Source: Heritagella sp051881655
GTDB lineage: Bacteria; Bacillota; Clostridia; Oscillospirales; Acutalibacteraceae
Direction: 5' to 3'
Assembly: GCA_051881655.1 (NCBI GenBank)
Contig: JBJEQH010000010.1
Coordinates: 1-21,754 of the forward strand
Length of the DNA: 21,754 nt
The number at the start of each line of letters is the position of its first letter. Within the stretch, counting starts at the first letter, position 1. A program made the position numbers and the translations under genes. Positions 6,774 to 14,410 of this stretch are shown here, in pieces. The notes beneath the pieces are model-generated. The model saw only the letters and a program-made list of their open reading frames with translations, had not been told where the DNA came from and searched no databases.

Positions 6774-8159
6774 TTGCGCGACACGGCTTGTGATATGACA
6801 GTGGGAAAACCCCTGCCGCTGTTATGCAAATTTGCGCTGCCGCTGATGGTGGGAAATGTCTGCCAGCAGCTGTATGTGACCATGGATACCCTGATTGTCG
6901 GCCGGGGGGTCGGGGTGGACGCACTGGCTACATTGGGGGCGGCGGACTGGCCCAGCTGGGCGGTGCTGAGTGTAATCATCGGATTGGTGCAGGGATTTTC
7001 CCTGCTGGTGGCCCAGCGCTTTGGCGCCAAGGATGAACGGGGGATCCACAAAGCGGTGGCGGTCACTCTGTGGCTGACGCTGTTCAGTTCCCTGATTTTC
7101 ACAGTGGCAGCCCAGCTGGGGGCCCGGTCCCTGCTGGGATTGCTGCAGACGCCGCAGGACATTCTGGACGATGCCCTTACGTATGTGCGCATTCTGTTTG
7201 CGTGTATCCTGTTTAACGGTGCGTATAACGCTTTTTCCGCCATTCTGCGGGCTTTGGGCGACGGGCGCACGCCGCTGACAGCGATGCTGATCTCTGCGAT
7301 CGCCAATATCCTGCTGGATCTCCTGTTTGTTCTGGGATTCGGCTGGGGGGTGGCCGGTGCGGCAGTGGGAACGGTGCTGTCGCAGCTGCTCTCAGCGCTG
7401 ATCTGCCTGCGGGTGATGCTGCGCCTGCCGGAACTAAAAATGACCCGGGAGGAGGCAAAATGGGAGGGAGCTCTGGCCGGAAAGCTGCTGAGGCTGGGAG
7501 CCCCCATGGCCCTTCAGAATCTGATTATCGCCGTGGGCGGCTTGTTTCTTCAGTATATGGTCAACCGAAACGGCGTGCTGTTTGTGGCCGGGTACACGGC
7601 GACCAACAAACTGTATGGTCTGCTGGAACTGGCGGCGGTTTCGTTCGGATTTGCCGTCAGCACCTTTTCCGGGCAGAATCTGGGGGCCGGAAAAATCCGG
7701 AGAATCCGGCAGGGAGTGCGCACCGCGGTATTCCTCGGGCTTGGAATGGCAGCGGTGATTGCGGCGATCATGATCCTGTTTGGCCGGAATATTGTGGCAT
7801 GTTTTGTCTCCGGCGATCCGGATGAGGTGGAAGCGGTGCTGTCCATCGCCTATGAATTCCTGGTGATTATGGCTTCGGCCCTGCCGTTTTTGTATTTGCT
7901 GCATCAGTACCGGTCGGCCCTGCAGGGGATGGGCAGTACAATGGCCGCCATGGTCTCGGGCTTTTTCGAGCTGTTTATGCGTGTAAGTGCTGTGCTGATT
8001 TTGCCCCGGTTTTTGGGACCCATAGGCATTTTCTATGCCGAACCGTTGGCCTGGGTCGGTGCGGTGGCGGTCCTGATGCCGTGCTGCTACCGGCGGATTG
8101 CCCAATTGCGCATGGAGTATCCGGAGGGGGACCAGCGCGCATCCGGTTTACAGGGATAA
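6774..8159 (+). CDS. MATE-family multidrug/metabolite exporter (first copy)
   Basis: A 461-residue integral membrane protein with the MATE pattern of two related six-helix bundles. Opening segments such as LLCKFALPLMVGNVCQQLYVTMDTLIVGR match the family's N-terminal helix, and NGAYNAFSAILRALGDGRTPL is the typical intrabundle loop. The equivalent loop of the second half is YLLHQYRSALQGMGSTMAAM. MATE proteins export cationic or other small molecules using a sodium or proton gradient; the substrate cannot be predicted. The start is TTG at 6774, with GGAGGGAG (6762-6769) 4 nt upstream; an in-frame ATG at 6795 has no ribosome binding site. The gene is transcribed alone, from a promoter overlapped by a cre-like operator, and ends at the terminator at 8207-8262. 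Confidence 0.92.
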   Translation: MRDTACDMTVGKPLPLLCKFALPLMVGNVCQQLYVTMDTLIVGRGVGVDALATLGAADWPSWAVLSVIIGLVQGFSLLVAQRFGAKDERGIHKAVAVTLWLTLFSSLIFTVAAQLGARSLLGLLQTPQDILDDALTYVRILFACILFNGAYNAFSAILRALGDGRTPLTAMLISAIANILLDLLFVLGFGWGVAGAAVGTVLSQLLSALICLRVMLRLPELKMTREEAKWEGALAGKLLRLGAPMALQNLIIAVGGLFLQYMVNRNGVLFVAGYTATNKLYGLLELAAVSFGFAVSTFSGQNLGAGKIRRIRQGVRTAVFLGLGMAAVIAAIMILFGRNIVACFVSGDPDEVEAVLSIAYEFLVIMASALPFLYLLHQYRSALQGMGSTMAAMVSGFFELFMRVSAVLILPRFLGPIGIFYAEPLAWVGAVAVLMPCCYRRIAQLRMEYPEGDQRASGLQG

Positions 8160-8184
8160 AAAAGCCGGCCCCGATAGGGGGCCG
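8158..8184 (-). terminator. Minus-strand terminator for the ligase/carrier/decarboxylase/MBOAT/SGNH operon
   Basis: CGGCCCC (8166-8172) and GGGGCCG (8178-8184) form a 7-bp GC stem with a 5-nt loop. Read on the minus strand, it is followed after GC by six T residues (8163-8158). This suits the end of the minus-strand operon rather than the MATE gene, whose stop codon it adjoins. Confidence 0.7.
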
Positions 8185-8206
8185 TGGAAAAGATCAGATA
8201 AAAGTT

Positions 8207-8262
8207 TCCCCGGTGTGGGGGCAGGGGTTATCGCGCCTGTTCCCACACCGGGGAGTTTTTTT
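8207..8262 (+). terminator. Strong terminator after the first MATE gene
   Basis: A perfect 13-bp stem pairs TCCCCGGTGTGGG (8207-8219) with CCCACACCGGGGA (8242-8254). A small inner CAGG/CCTG helix sits in the loop. After one G come seven T residues (8256-8262). This is a classic rho-independent terminator for the plus-strand gene. Confidence 0.9.
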
Positions 8263-8279
8263 ATGCAAAGAAAGTAATT

Positions 8280-9428
8280 TTATTTTTGGGAGGGAATTTT
8301 TTCCAGAGCTGCCATGGTCTGTGCATCTTCTCCGAAACGGACTTTGGCCTTTTTGGGGCTTTCCTGTTCGGCGGCATAGAGGAACAGGCGCTTGGTATAA
8401 TCCGCAGCGTTTTCCCACCGCTTTTTCCCTTCCAGGGAGAGCGGGCGGGGAGAGACTCCGTATTCGGTGCAGACAAGACGGCTGAGATAGCGGGTCAGCT
8501 TTTCGTTTCCGTGGACATTCAGGTGATCCACACTGGCAAAATCTTTGGCGGGATCGATCCCTGTTTCCTCATAGTTTTTCTCCAGATTGAGGTACTCATA
8601 TCCGTATTCCTCGATAATTTCCCCTGCGCGGTTGGAACGCTGGTACCGGGCATAGAGCTTTTTGCACATCTGGTGCGGAAAGCGCACAAACAGAACGGGC
8701 AGATCATTGTCCCGGCAGAACTGGAGAAAATCCCGTAGGCTTTCCTCGTATTCCGGCAGAAGTTCCCGGGTCGAATCGTCATCCTTTAAATCCGTGATCG
8801 GATCCTTGGGGAGAGGAGCCACCGTGGGGGCCAGAACGCAGCCCTTTAACAGGGAGTATCCCCGCTGCTGCATGGCAAAGCGCTCCTGTATGTATTTCCA
8901 GTGGCCCCGCAGATCTTTCCATGCGCCGTGGTACTGAAGGAAAGGATAATAGAACTGGGACTGCAGCTCTTCGGGGACCACTTCCTGAATGGTATCGAGT
9001 TTATTCTGGGAAAAGGGCATGGAATCGAGGTAATAATGGAGTGTAGAAGTTTTCTGATAGTACTTGGAATCCCCGTACAATGCCCCGTTAATCTCCACGA
9101 CGATCAGTTGAGGGGATTGGTGCGCCAGCACTTCTTTTAGCTGTGATTTGTACAGCGCAATGGAATTGGCGCCCACCGTCAGGGGATAACTCGTAAATCC
9201 GAATTCATCGTAGGCGAGGCCGGACGAAAATCCCTCATACACATCGCTGGCCCCCAGAAAGACCACATCCAGAGAGTTTTCCTCCTCCAGATAGAAACCT
9301 TCCATACGTATGGTATTTTGGTCAAAGTTTGCAAGAAAATATTCCTGCAGGATTCCCACGGAGAAAAGGACCGCCAGAAACAGGGAAAGAAGGGAAATGG
9401 TCCGTTTTACATAGAGTTTCTTTTTCAT
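8280..9428 (-). CDS. Membrane-anchored SGNH-like protein, DltD/AlgX-type partner of MBOAT
   Basis: A 382-residue protein with a basic start and one N-terminal hydrophobic segment (about 10-30), so it is probably anchored with its domain outside the cell. VVFLGASDVYEGF (nucleophile candidate S61) is the SGNH block I pattern. LTVGANSI near 84-90 supplies a Gly/Asn block, and DHLNVHGNEKLT at 301-312 is the C-terminal catalytic block with H302. The usual DxxH aspartate position holds Ser299, with D301 beside it, so the triad is not textbook. Proteins of this kind pair with MBOAT acyltransferases in dlt, alginate-acetylation and related systems. AAGGAGG with 7-nt spacing precedes the ATG, and the gene lies 12 bases after the MBOAT gene. 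It is the last gene of a five-gene operon. The polymer acted on is unknown. Confidence 0.8.
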   Translation of the reverse strand: MKKKLYVKRTISLLSLFLAVLFSVGILQEYFLANFDQNTIRMEGFYLEEENSLDVVFLGASDVYEGFSSGLAYDEFGFTSYPLTVGANSIALYKSQLKEVLAHQSPQLIVVEINGALYGDSKYYQKTSTLHYYLDSMPFSQNKLDTIQEVVPEELQSQFYYPFLQYHGAWKDLRGHWKYIQERFAMQQRGYSLLKGCVLAPTVAPLPKDPITDLKDDDSTRELLPEYEESLRDFLQFCRDNDLPVLFVRFPHQMCKKLYARYQRSNRAGEIIEEYGYEYLNLEKNYEETGIDPAKDFASVDHLNVHGNEKLTRYLSRLVCTEYGVSPRPLSLEGKKRWENAADYTKRLFLYAAEQESPKKAKVRFGEDAQTMAALEKIPSQK

Positions 9429-9440
9429 ACGGTTCCCTCC

Positions 9441-11075
9441 TTAAAACTGCATATAGACAAAATCGGCGGGATCATAACCCGGTCCCCAGACGCCCAGGAC
9501 CAGTACGGCCATGATACCGGCAAACTGCAGGCCCCAACGGAGGATCATGGGCTTTTTGTCCAGACGGCTGCGCAGGGTTTCCTCCCCCTGTCCCTTCTGT
9601 GCCAGGCGTTCCTGCAAAAGACTGACGGTAAACAGCACCAGCGTGCCAAGAAGCAAAAGGAGGTAATCCGCTTTGGCAAGGCCCAGTGTGCGGATCTGGC
9701 TCCAGCCGGCGGCAAAATTCTGATCGGTCAGCATACGGCCCATCATGTCCATTCCACCGCGGAATCCCGGCGCAATGTCGAATACATAGCCCACCAGTAC
9801 GATCAGAAAGGTGCGCAGCATCTGAAACAGGCGGAATCCAAAGGAGGAAGCCCGGATGTGCAGCTTTGCAAGGGTCCAGTCAAAGAGAGGTTTCAGCAGT
9901 GTGGACAGCATGATGATTCCGCCGTTCCACAGACCGAAGGCCACGTATTTCCAGTTGGCTCCGTGCCAGATGCCGACCACCAGAAAAACAATCAGAGAGG
10001 CCACGCTGGTGGGGAGAACCTTGGCAATATGGGACCCGGCGGCGGTCTTCCCCAGACGGGTCTCCTTCATGCGGCGGCTGATGCCGAGGAAGCATTCGGA
10101 CATGGCCAGCGGATAAAAGAGGGAGTTTTTCAGCCAGCCCCCCAGTGTGATGTGCCACCGGCGCCAGTAGTCGTTGATGCTGGTGGAGAAGTAAGGGCGG
10201 CGGAAGTTATCCACCAGATCAATCCCCAGAATCTGTGCCACCCCGCGCGAAATATCAATACCGCCGGAGAAATCCGCATACAGCTGCAGGGCATAGAGCA
10301 GCAGAATAAACAGCAGGGTTGTTCCGCCGAATTCCTTGTAATCCGGGGTAACGGCCTGAATCGCAATAACCGCCCGGTCGGCGATGACCACTTTTTTGAA
10401 AAATCCCCACAGGATCAGTTCCAGACCGTGCTGCATCCGGGTAAAGGAGAAATCGTGGGGTTCGATCAGCTGATGAGAAAGCTGGCTGTACAGGCTGATA
10501 GGGCCCTGGATAATCTGGGGAAAGAAGGAGACAAACAGCGCGAGCTTTGCCGGATTGCGCTCAGCCTGCACCTCTTCCCGGTAGACATCGATCACATATC
10601 CCATGGACTGGAAGGTGTAAAAGGAGATGCCCAGCGGCAGCAGCAGGTGCAGGATGGGCAGCCCGCTGCCCTGGCCCAATGAAAACAGCGCATTGAAGCT
10701 TCCGGCCAGAAAATTCCAATACTTTAAAAACGAGAGAATCCCGAAATTCACAACCAGCGCAGCCGCCATGATCAGGCGCTTGCGCACTTTTACGCGGTCC
10801 TTAAATTTCTTTTTCTCCTCCCGGCTCCACTCGGCCTTTTTTTCCTTTATGATAGCCTTTGATTTCTTGGCGGTATGATCCAGCCATAACCCCGTCCCAT
10901 AGGTGGAAAGGGTGGTAAACAGCAGAAATCCCACCAGCCTCCATCCGGCGAACAGATAGAAAAAGTAACTGGCGGCCAGCAAAATAGTCCAGCGGTACTT
11001 TTTCACGGGGAACAGGAAATAGGCGAGGATCGAAACCGCAAGAAACAGCAAAAACTCAAGCGACGTATAATTCAC
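9441..11075 (-). CDS. MBOAT-family O-acyltransferase (AlgI/DltB-like)
   Basis: A 544-residue multi-pass membrane enzyme. The conserved core is clear: FFPQIIQGPI at about 184-193, YALQLYADFSGGIDISRG at 261-278, NFRRPYFSTSINDYWRRWHITLGGWL with H308, and VVGIWHGANWKYVAFGLWNG with the invariant His371. MBOAT proteins of this branch move an acyl group from a carrier across the membrane to a secreted or surface acceptor (D-alanine in DltB, acetyl in AlgI). The length suits the AlgI-type group and exceeds the roughly 400 residues of DltB. A lysine-rich cytoplasmic loop (about 68-100) could contact the carrier protein; this is inference. The start is GTG, overlapping the decarboxylase stop as GTGA, which indicates translational coupling. 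Confidence 0.92.
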   Translation of the reverse strand: MNYTSLEFLLFLAVSILAYFLFPVKKYRWTILLAASYFFYLFAGWRLVGFLLFTTLSTYGTGLWLDHTAKKSKAIIKEKKAEWSREEKKKFKDRVKVRKRLIMAAALVVNFGILSFLKYWNFLAGSFNALFSLGQGSGLPILHLLLPLGISFYTFQSMGYVIDVYREEVQAERNPAKLALFVSFFPQIIQGPISLYSQLSHQLIEPHDFSFTRMQHGLELILWGFFKKVVIADRAVIAIQAVTPDYKEFGGTTLLFILLLYALQLYADFSGGIDISRGVAQILGIDLVDNFRRPYFSTSINDYWRRWHITLGGWLKNSLFYPLAMSECFLGISRRMKETRLGKTAAGSHIAKVLPTSVASLIVFLVVGIWHGANWKYVAFGLWNGGIIMLSTLLKPLFDWTLAKLHIRASSFGFRLFQMLRTFLIVLVGYVFDIAPGFRGGMDMMGRMLTDQNFAAGWSQIRTLGLAKADYLLLLLGTLVLFTVSLLQERLAQKGQGEETLRSRLDKKPMILRWGLQFAGIMAVLVLGVWGPGYDPADFVYMQF

Positions 11076-12313
11076 AGTTCAGCCCGCCCTTCTGCCGGCA
11101 GGCTTGCCGGTGTATTCCATCCGCTCGTTTGGAGAGACGGACGGACCAGCCGCAGCCCTTTTTGTTCGGAATACAGGTAGACCGCGGGCATATCCCGGCT
11201 GAGAAACACCGCCATGCCCTCCATCACGGAATACGCGCCGGTGCGGTGGAAAACCAGCCGGTCACCGGGCTGCAGATTGTGAAGCGGCACATCCCGCGCC
11301 AGTACATCGGCCGTGGTGCAGAGGCTGCCGCACAGCGTCCAACGTTCGTTTTCTTCGGAGGAATCGGAATCATCCGGTGCCGGCACAGCCGTCTGACCGG
11401 AGAAATGGGTCAGAACCGGGATCTGCATACCCTGAATCTGTCCGTCGTATTTCAGTTGGTGCAGCCCGCCGTCACAGATGGCATAGGCAATATTCTCGTT
11501 TTTCTTGGTATCGATGACCTGCGTCGTATAAAAACCGCAGGGGGCAGCAAAAAAGCGGCCCATCTCGACGGTCAGCTGTGTTTTCTCTCCCAGGGCACGG
11601 ATCCCCGGTGCGATGGCGTCCAGCCGCTCCTCTTCGGTGCGGTCGGCCGTTTCGTCGCAATCGGAGAAATAGTCCACGGCCAGCCCGGTGCCATACTCCA
11701 CACGCTGCAGCAGGAAGCCGCACTCGGTTTCCACCTGCTGGAGAAACCGCTCGACCCGAAGCAGTTCCTTCAAAATCACGGCGGGTTTGCGTTTTTGCGT
11801 GCCGGTAAAATAGTGCAGGCCCACGATTTCCATGCCGGGGTATTCCTCCCGGCGGCGGATGATGTCCAGAACTTCCCCGGCGTCCATGCCGAACTGGCTG
11901 CCGCCGGTCAGCCGCAGCAGAACCGGTACCCGGATTCCCCGCTTTTGGGCGCAGGCGTTCAGCAGATCCACGTGCATACGGCTCTCGGCGGTAAAAGTGC
12001 CCACCCGGTCGTCCATGGCTCGCTCGATATCCGGCAGAGTTTTGTTTACGCCGGAAAAAATGATCGCAGAGGGGTCTGCTCCGATTTTTTCACAAATGGT
12101 CAATTCACCGGGGCTGCACACCTCGATCCGGTCAATGGCTTCGGGAAGGCTGCTCAGAAGGAAGGGATTGGCTTTCATGGAAAAGCACAATCCCACCTTC
12201 TCGCCGAAAGCCTGCCGCACCCGGGCGGCGCGGCGGGCAAAGCAATCTTCGTCAAAAATATAACAAGGACCGGCCGGTAAAGACCCGAAAATAGTTTCCT
12301 GTTTTTTTGTCAT
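11072..12313 (-). CDS. PLP-dependent decarboxylase, alanine-racemase fold (DAP/Orn decarboxylase family, possibly acting on carrier-bound substrate)
   Basis: A 413-residue group IV (fold III) decarboxylase homologue. The PLP lysine is K47 in CFSMKANPF. Further landmarks are SPGEL, SGVNK, GLHYFTGTQ (H167), YGTGLAVDY, EMGR at 250-253 (EPGR in most relatives), DGGLHQLKYDGQ, CGSLCTTADVL with the active-site Cys at 332, and GAYSVMEG with Y361. In true diaminopimelate decarboxylase the Cys is followed by Glu-Ser; here it is followed by Thr-Thr, which argues against meso-DAP as substrate. I recall a similar change in decarboxylases found beside an acyl ligase and carrier protein. The start at 12313 is preferred because AGGGGG lies about 7 nt upstream. 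ATG 12328, overlapping the carrier gene stop, is the alternative and adds 5 residues. It sits between the carrier and MBOAT genes. Confidence 0.88.
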   Translation of the reverse strand: MTKKQETIFGSLPAGPCYIFDEDCFARRAARVRQAFGEKVGLCFSMKANPFLLSSLPEAIDRIEVCSPGELTICEKIGADPSAIIFSGVNKTLPDIERAMDDRVGTFTAESRMHVDLLNACAQKRGIRVPVLLRLTGGSQFGMDAGEVLDIIRRREEYPGMEIVGLHYFTGTQKRKPAVILKELLRVERFLQQVETECGFLLQRVEYGTGLAVDYFSDCDETADRTEEERLDAIAPGIRALGEKTQLTVEMGRFFAAPCGFYTTQVIDTKKNENIAYAICDGGLHQLKYDGQIQGMQIPVLTHFSGQTAVPAPDDSDSSEENERWTLCGSLCTTADVLARDVPLHNLQPGDRLVFHRTGAYSVMEGMAVFLSRDMPAVYLYSEQKGLRLVRPSLQTSGWNTPASLPAEGRAEL

Positions 12314-12324
12314 CGGGCGCCCCC

Positions 12325-12555
12325 TCATTCATCCTGCAGTTTTTCTACCAGCGCCAGAATCGCCTCGGCAGAGTTAAAGTTTGCGGGAACCAGATGATTC
12401 GGCTTAATCTCGATATCAAAAGCGTCATTCAGTTCGCCCACCAGGGTTACAATGTCAAAAGAGTCCAGAATCCCACCGGTTACCAGCGAGGTTTCCGTCT
12501 CAAAATCGACGTCGGGCCGCAGCTCCTGCAAAATGTTCATCAGTTCTTCCATCAT
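12325..12555 (-). CDS. Acyl/peptidyl carrier protein (DltC-like)
   Basis: A 76-residue acidic protein with a phosphopantetheine attachment motif GGILDSFDIVTLV, in which Ser32 would carry the cofactor. The length and four-helix pattern are normal for a discrete carrier protein. It follows the adenylation gene by 22 bases, with GGGAGAG upstream, and its stop region overlaps an alternative start of the decarboxylase gene. It should hold the acyl group activated by the ligase and present it to the decarboxylase and then to the MBOAT enzyme. The DSF form replaces the commoner DSL. The start could also be the second ATG at 12552. Confidence 0.93.
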   Translation of the reverse strand: MMEELMNILQELRPDVDFETETSLVTGGILDSFDIVTLVGELNDAFDIEIKPNHLVPANFNSAEAILALVEKLQDE

Positions 12556-12577
12556 TGTTCTTCTCTCCCTTTTAAAA

Positions 12578-14083
12578 TTATTTCATATAAGATGAAAGCG
12601 TGCGCATGTCGGTTTTCCCGTTGGGCAAACAGGGCATGGCAGAGAGCTTCATCAGCTTTCTTGGAACCATAAAGGCCGGCATCTCCTGCCGGAAATACAG
12701 GACAATATCCCGGGACGTGGCTTCCCCGGTGTAAAAGAGCCATAGTTGCTCTTTTTCCTTTTGGTAAAGGGCACAGCACTGTTCCATTCCCGCGACCATA
12801 CCGGCCGTTTTTTCGATTTCGTCCAGCTCAATGCGGTGGCCCATATGCTTGATCTGCCGGTCCCGGCGGCCGTGAAATTCCAACTCGCCCTGCTCGTTCC
12901 AACTTCCCAGATCGCCGGTTTTGTACAGCAGTGACCGGTACTGGGGGCACAGGGGGTTGGGGATAAAAGACTGCGCCGTGCGGACAGGATCATGATAGTA
13001 ACCCAGCGCCAGTGCCGGGCCGGCAATACAGATTTCTCCGGTCTGCCCGTCGGGAGTTTCGGTACCGTCTTCGTTCAGCAGGACCACCCGGTAATTCTCA
13101 TAGGGAATCCCGATGGGAAGGACCGTGTCATCCTGTACGGTTTCGGTGACAATATGATAGGTGCAGGAAGCGGTGGCCTCCGTGGGGCCGTACTGGTTGA
13201 TAAAGACGGTTTCCGGCAGGTTTTGCTGCCATACGCGCAGAACATTCCCCGGCATAACCGAGCCCGAAAAAATCACTTTTTTCAGAAAATGGGGCTTTAC
13301 GCTGTCGAAGGCGTGCAGCTTTACGGGAACCTCCAGCCCGGCCACGCTCCAGCACAGAGTGGTTACCCCATACGTATCCAGGGTTTCAAAGAGCTGTGCG
13401 GGCATGGAGAATTCATTTTTCGGAAGAATTACGGTGCTGGCGCCGGTGAGAAGCGGCAGATAGATATCCCGGATGGCCGCAATGTAATCAAGAGGGGACT
13501 GGTTCCCCAGCACATCGGAATCGGAGAGCTGCAAAACCTTCTGTACGCTCTCAATGTAGCACATCAGGGCGTGGTGGGAGGTGATCACTCCTTTGGGAAT
13601 CCCGCTGGAGCCGGAGGTGAAAATCACATACAAAGGGTCCTCTTCGGTGACCGTGCGCCGGATGGCGGCAAGGCGTTCCTCCTGCACCGGGGTCTGAAGA
13701 ATATCCTCCAGAACATGGATATGGCCGGAAAAATGAAGGGCCGTTGCCGTCTCCAGATGCTCCCGGTCCACAATCATGTGAGAGGCCTGCAAAACCTCCA
13801 GGTTCTGCCGAAGGCGGGGAACTGGCATCGAGGCATCCATCGGCGCATAAAAACAACCGGCCTGCACAATTCCGAGAAAGCAGGCCGGTGTATCCACCCG
13901 TCTTCCCGTCAGAACCGCAACCGGGCTGCGGGGCATAATATGCCCGCACAAATAGCTGCCGATGGCTTTGCTCTGATGGAGAAGCCGGGAAAAACAGATG
14001 GAATTTTCTTTTGTCTGGAAAACCGTTTTGTCCCCAAAACGGCAGGCTGCCAGATCCAGCCAGTCAAGGACGGACTTCAGCAT
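12578..14083 (-). CDS. AMP-forming adenylation enzyme (DltA/NRPS A-domain-like ligase)
   Basis: A 501-residue ANL-family enzyme that would activate a carboxylic or amino acid with ATP and load it on the neighbouring carrier protein. With ATG 14083 as start, the core motifs are FTSGSSGIPKG at 155-165, NQYGPTEATAS near 296-306, TGEICIAGPALALGYY, YKTGDLGSW at 387-395, GRRDRQIKHMGHRIEL at 405-420 and the C-terminal lysine motif PNGKTD (Lys490). The length is that of a stand-alone A-domain such as DltA. The specificity region SPLDYIAAIRDIYLPLLTG differs from the FDxS pattern of DltA and NRPS domains: its Asp seems displaced by two residues, so the substrate cannot be read from the usual code. An in-frame GTG at 14089 lies only 3 nt from AAGGAG; ATG 14083 lies 9 nt away and is preferred. 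It is the first gene of the operon. Confidence 0.9.
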   Translation of the reverse strand: MLKSVLDWLDLAACRFGDKTVFQTKENSICFSRLLHQSKAIGSYLCGHIMPRSPVAVLTGRRVDTPACFLGIVQAGCFYAPMDASMPVPRLRQNLEVLQASHMIVDREHLETATALHFSGHIHVLEDILQTPVQEERLAAIRRTVTEEDPLYVIFTSGSSGIPKGVITSHHALMCYIESVQKVLQLSDSDVLGNQSPLDYIAAIRDIYLPLLTGASTVILPKNEFSMPAQLFETLDTYGVTTLCWSVAGLEVPVKLHAFDSVKPHFLKKVIFSGSVMPGNVLRVWQQNLPETVFINQYGPTEATASCTYHIVTETVQDDTVLPIGIPYENYRVVLLNEDGTETPDGQTGEICIAGPALALGYYHDPVRTAQSFIPNPLCPQYRSLLYKTGDLGSWNEQGELEFHGRRDRQIKHMGHRIELDEIEKTAGMVAGMEQCCALYQKEKEQLWLFYTGEATSRDIVLYFRQEMPAFMVPRKLMKLSAMPCLPNGKTDMRTLSSYMK

Positions 14084-14167
14084 ATTCACAATCTCCTTAC
14101 TCTCCGCTTTCTCTTTATAAAAACGGATTTTCCGCAGCCCAAGTGGCCAGCATTTTACTTGTTTTAA

Positions 14168-14196
14168 AGTGTACTCCAGAATACAAAGGTTGTCAA
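14168..14196 (-). promoter_or_regulatory. Promoter of the five-gene ligase/MBOAT operon
   Basis: On the minus strand a perfect -35 TTGACA (14196-14191), a 17-nt spacer and a -10 TACACT (14173-14168) place the transcription start near 14161, about 78 bases before the ligase ATG. The operon therefore has a strong housekeeping-type promoter. No obvious operator overlaps it. Confidence 0.8.
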
Positions 14197-14346
14197 TGTA
14201 TCAAAATGCATAAAGAACAGACAAAACAGGCCAGTTTCCCCTTTTTTACAGAGGTTTTATGGCTTTTTTGCTTTTTCGAAGGAGAATTTAAGAATTCTTA
14301 AGAACATGGAGATGGGAAAGAGCGGGGAAATTTTTTTCGCTGTCTA

Positions 14347-14375
14347 TTGACTTTTACCGGATCGTGAAGTATACT
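14347..14375 (+). promoter_or_regulatory. Promoter of rubrerythrin
   Basis: -35 TTGACT (14347-14352), a 17-nt spacer and -10 TATACT (14370-14375). The 35-bp palindrome begins at the next base, so the transcription start falls within it. Confidence 0.82.
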
Positions 14376-14410
14376 GTTTATAAATTAAGAATCATTCTTA
14401 ATTTATAAAC
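14376..14410. promoter_or_regulatory. Perfect 35-bp palindrome, Fur/PerR-family operator candidate
   Basis: Two perfect 17-bp arms, GTTTATAAATTAAGAAT (14376-14392) and its reverse complement (14394-14410), flank a single C. The central TAAGAAT-C-ATTCTTA has the 7-1-7 form of Fur-family boxes and matches the Fur and PerR half-site consensuses at 5 of 7 positions each. Its place at +1 of a rubrerythrin gene fits repression by PerR or Fur. The length suggests two overlapping dimer sites or extended contacts. Confidence 0.75.

Noticed and set aside
9318..10682. 454-codon plus-strand open frame across the SGNH and MBOAT genes
   Set aside because: It crosses two well-supported minus-strand genes and their junction, and its product has no domain that I recognise.
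11129..12280. 383-codon plus-strand open frame opposite the decarboxylase gene
   Set aside because: Antisense to a gene with PLP-enzyme motifs; no start signal or family match.
8280..14083. Reading this cluster as a plain dlt operon for D-alanylation of teichoic acid
   Set aside because: The MBOAT is much longer than DltB, the adenylation pocket differs from DltA, and a decarboxylase is built into the operon, so D-alanine transfer should not be assumed.
14124..14134. CGGA-TTT-TCCG element with a T run on the minus strand in the leader of the ligase operon, considered as an attenuator
   Set aside because: The stem is only 4 bp, too weak to support a terminator call.
12992..14167. 391-codon plus-strand open frame opposite the adenylation gene
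   Set aside because: Antisense to ten core motifs of an ANL enzyme, and it runs into the operon promoter region.
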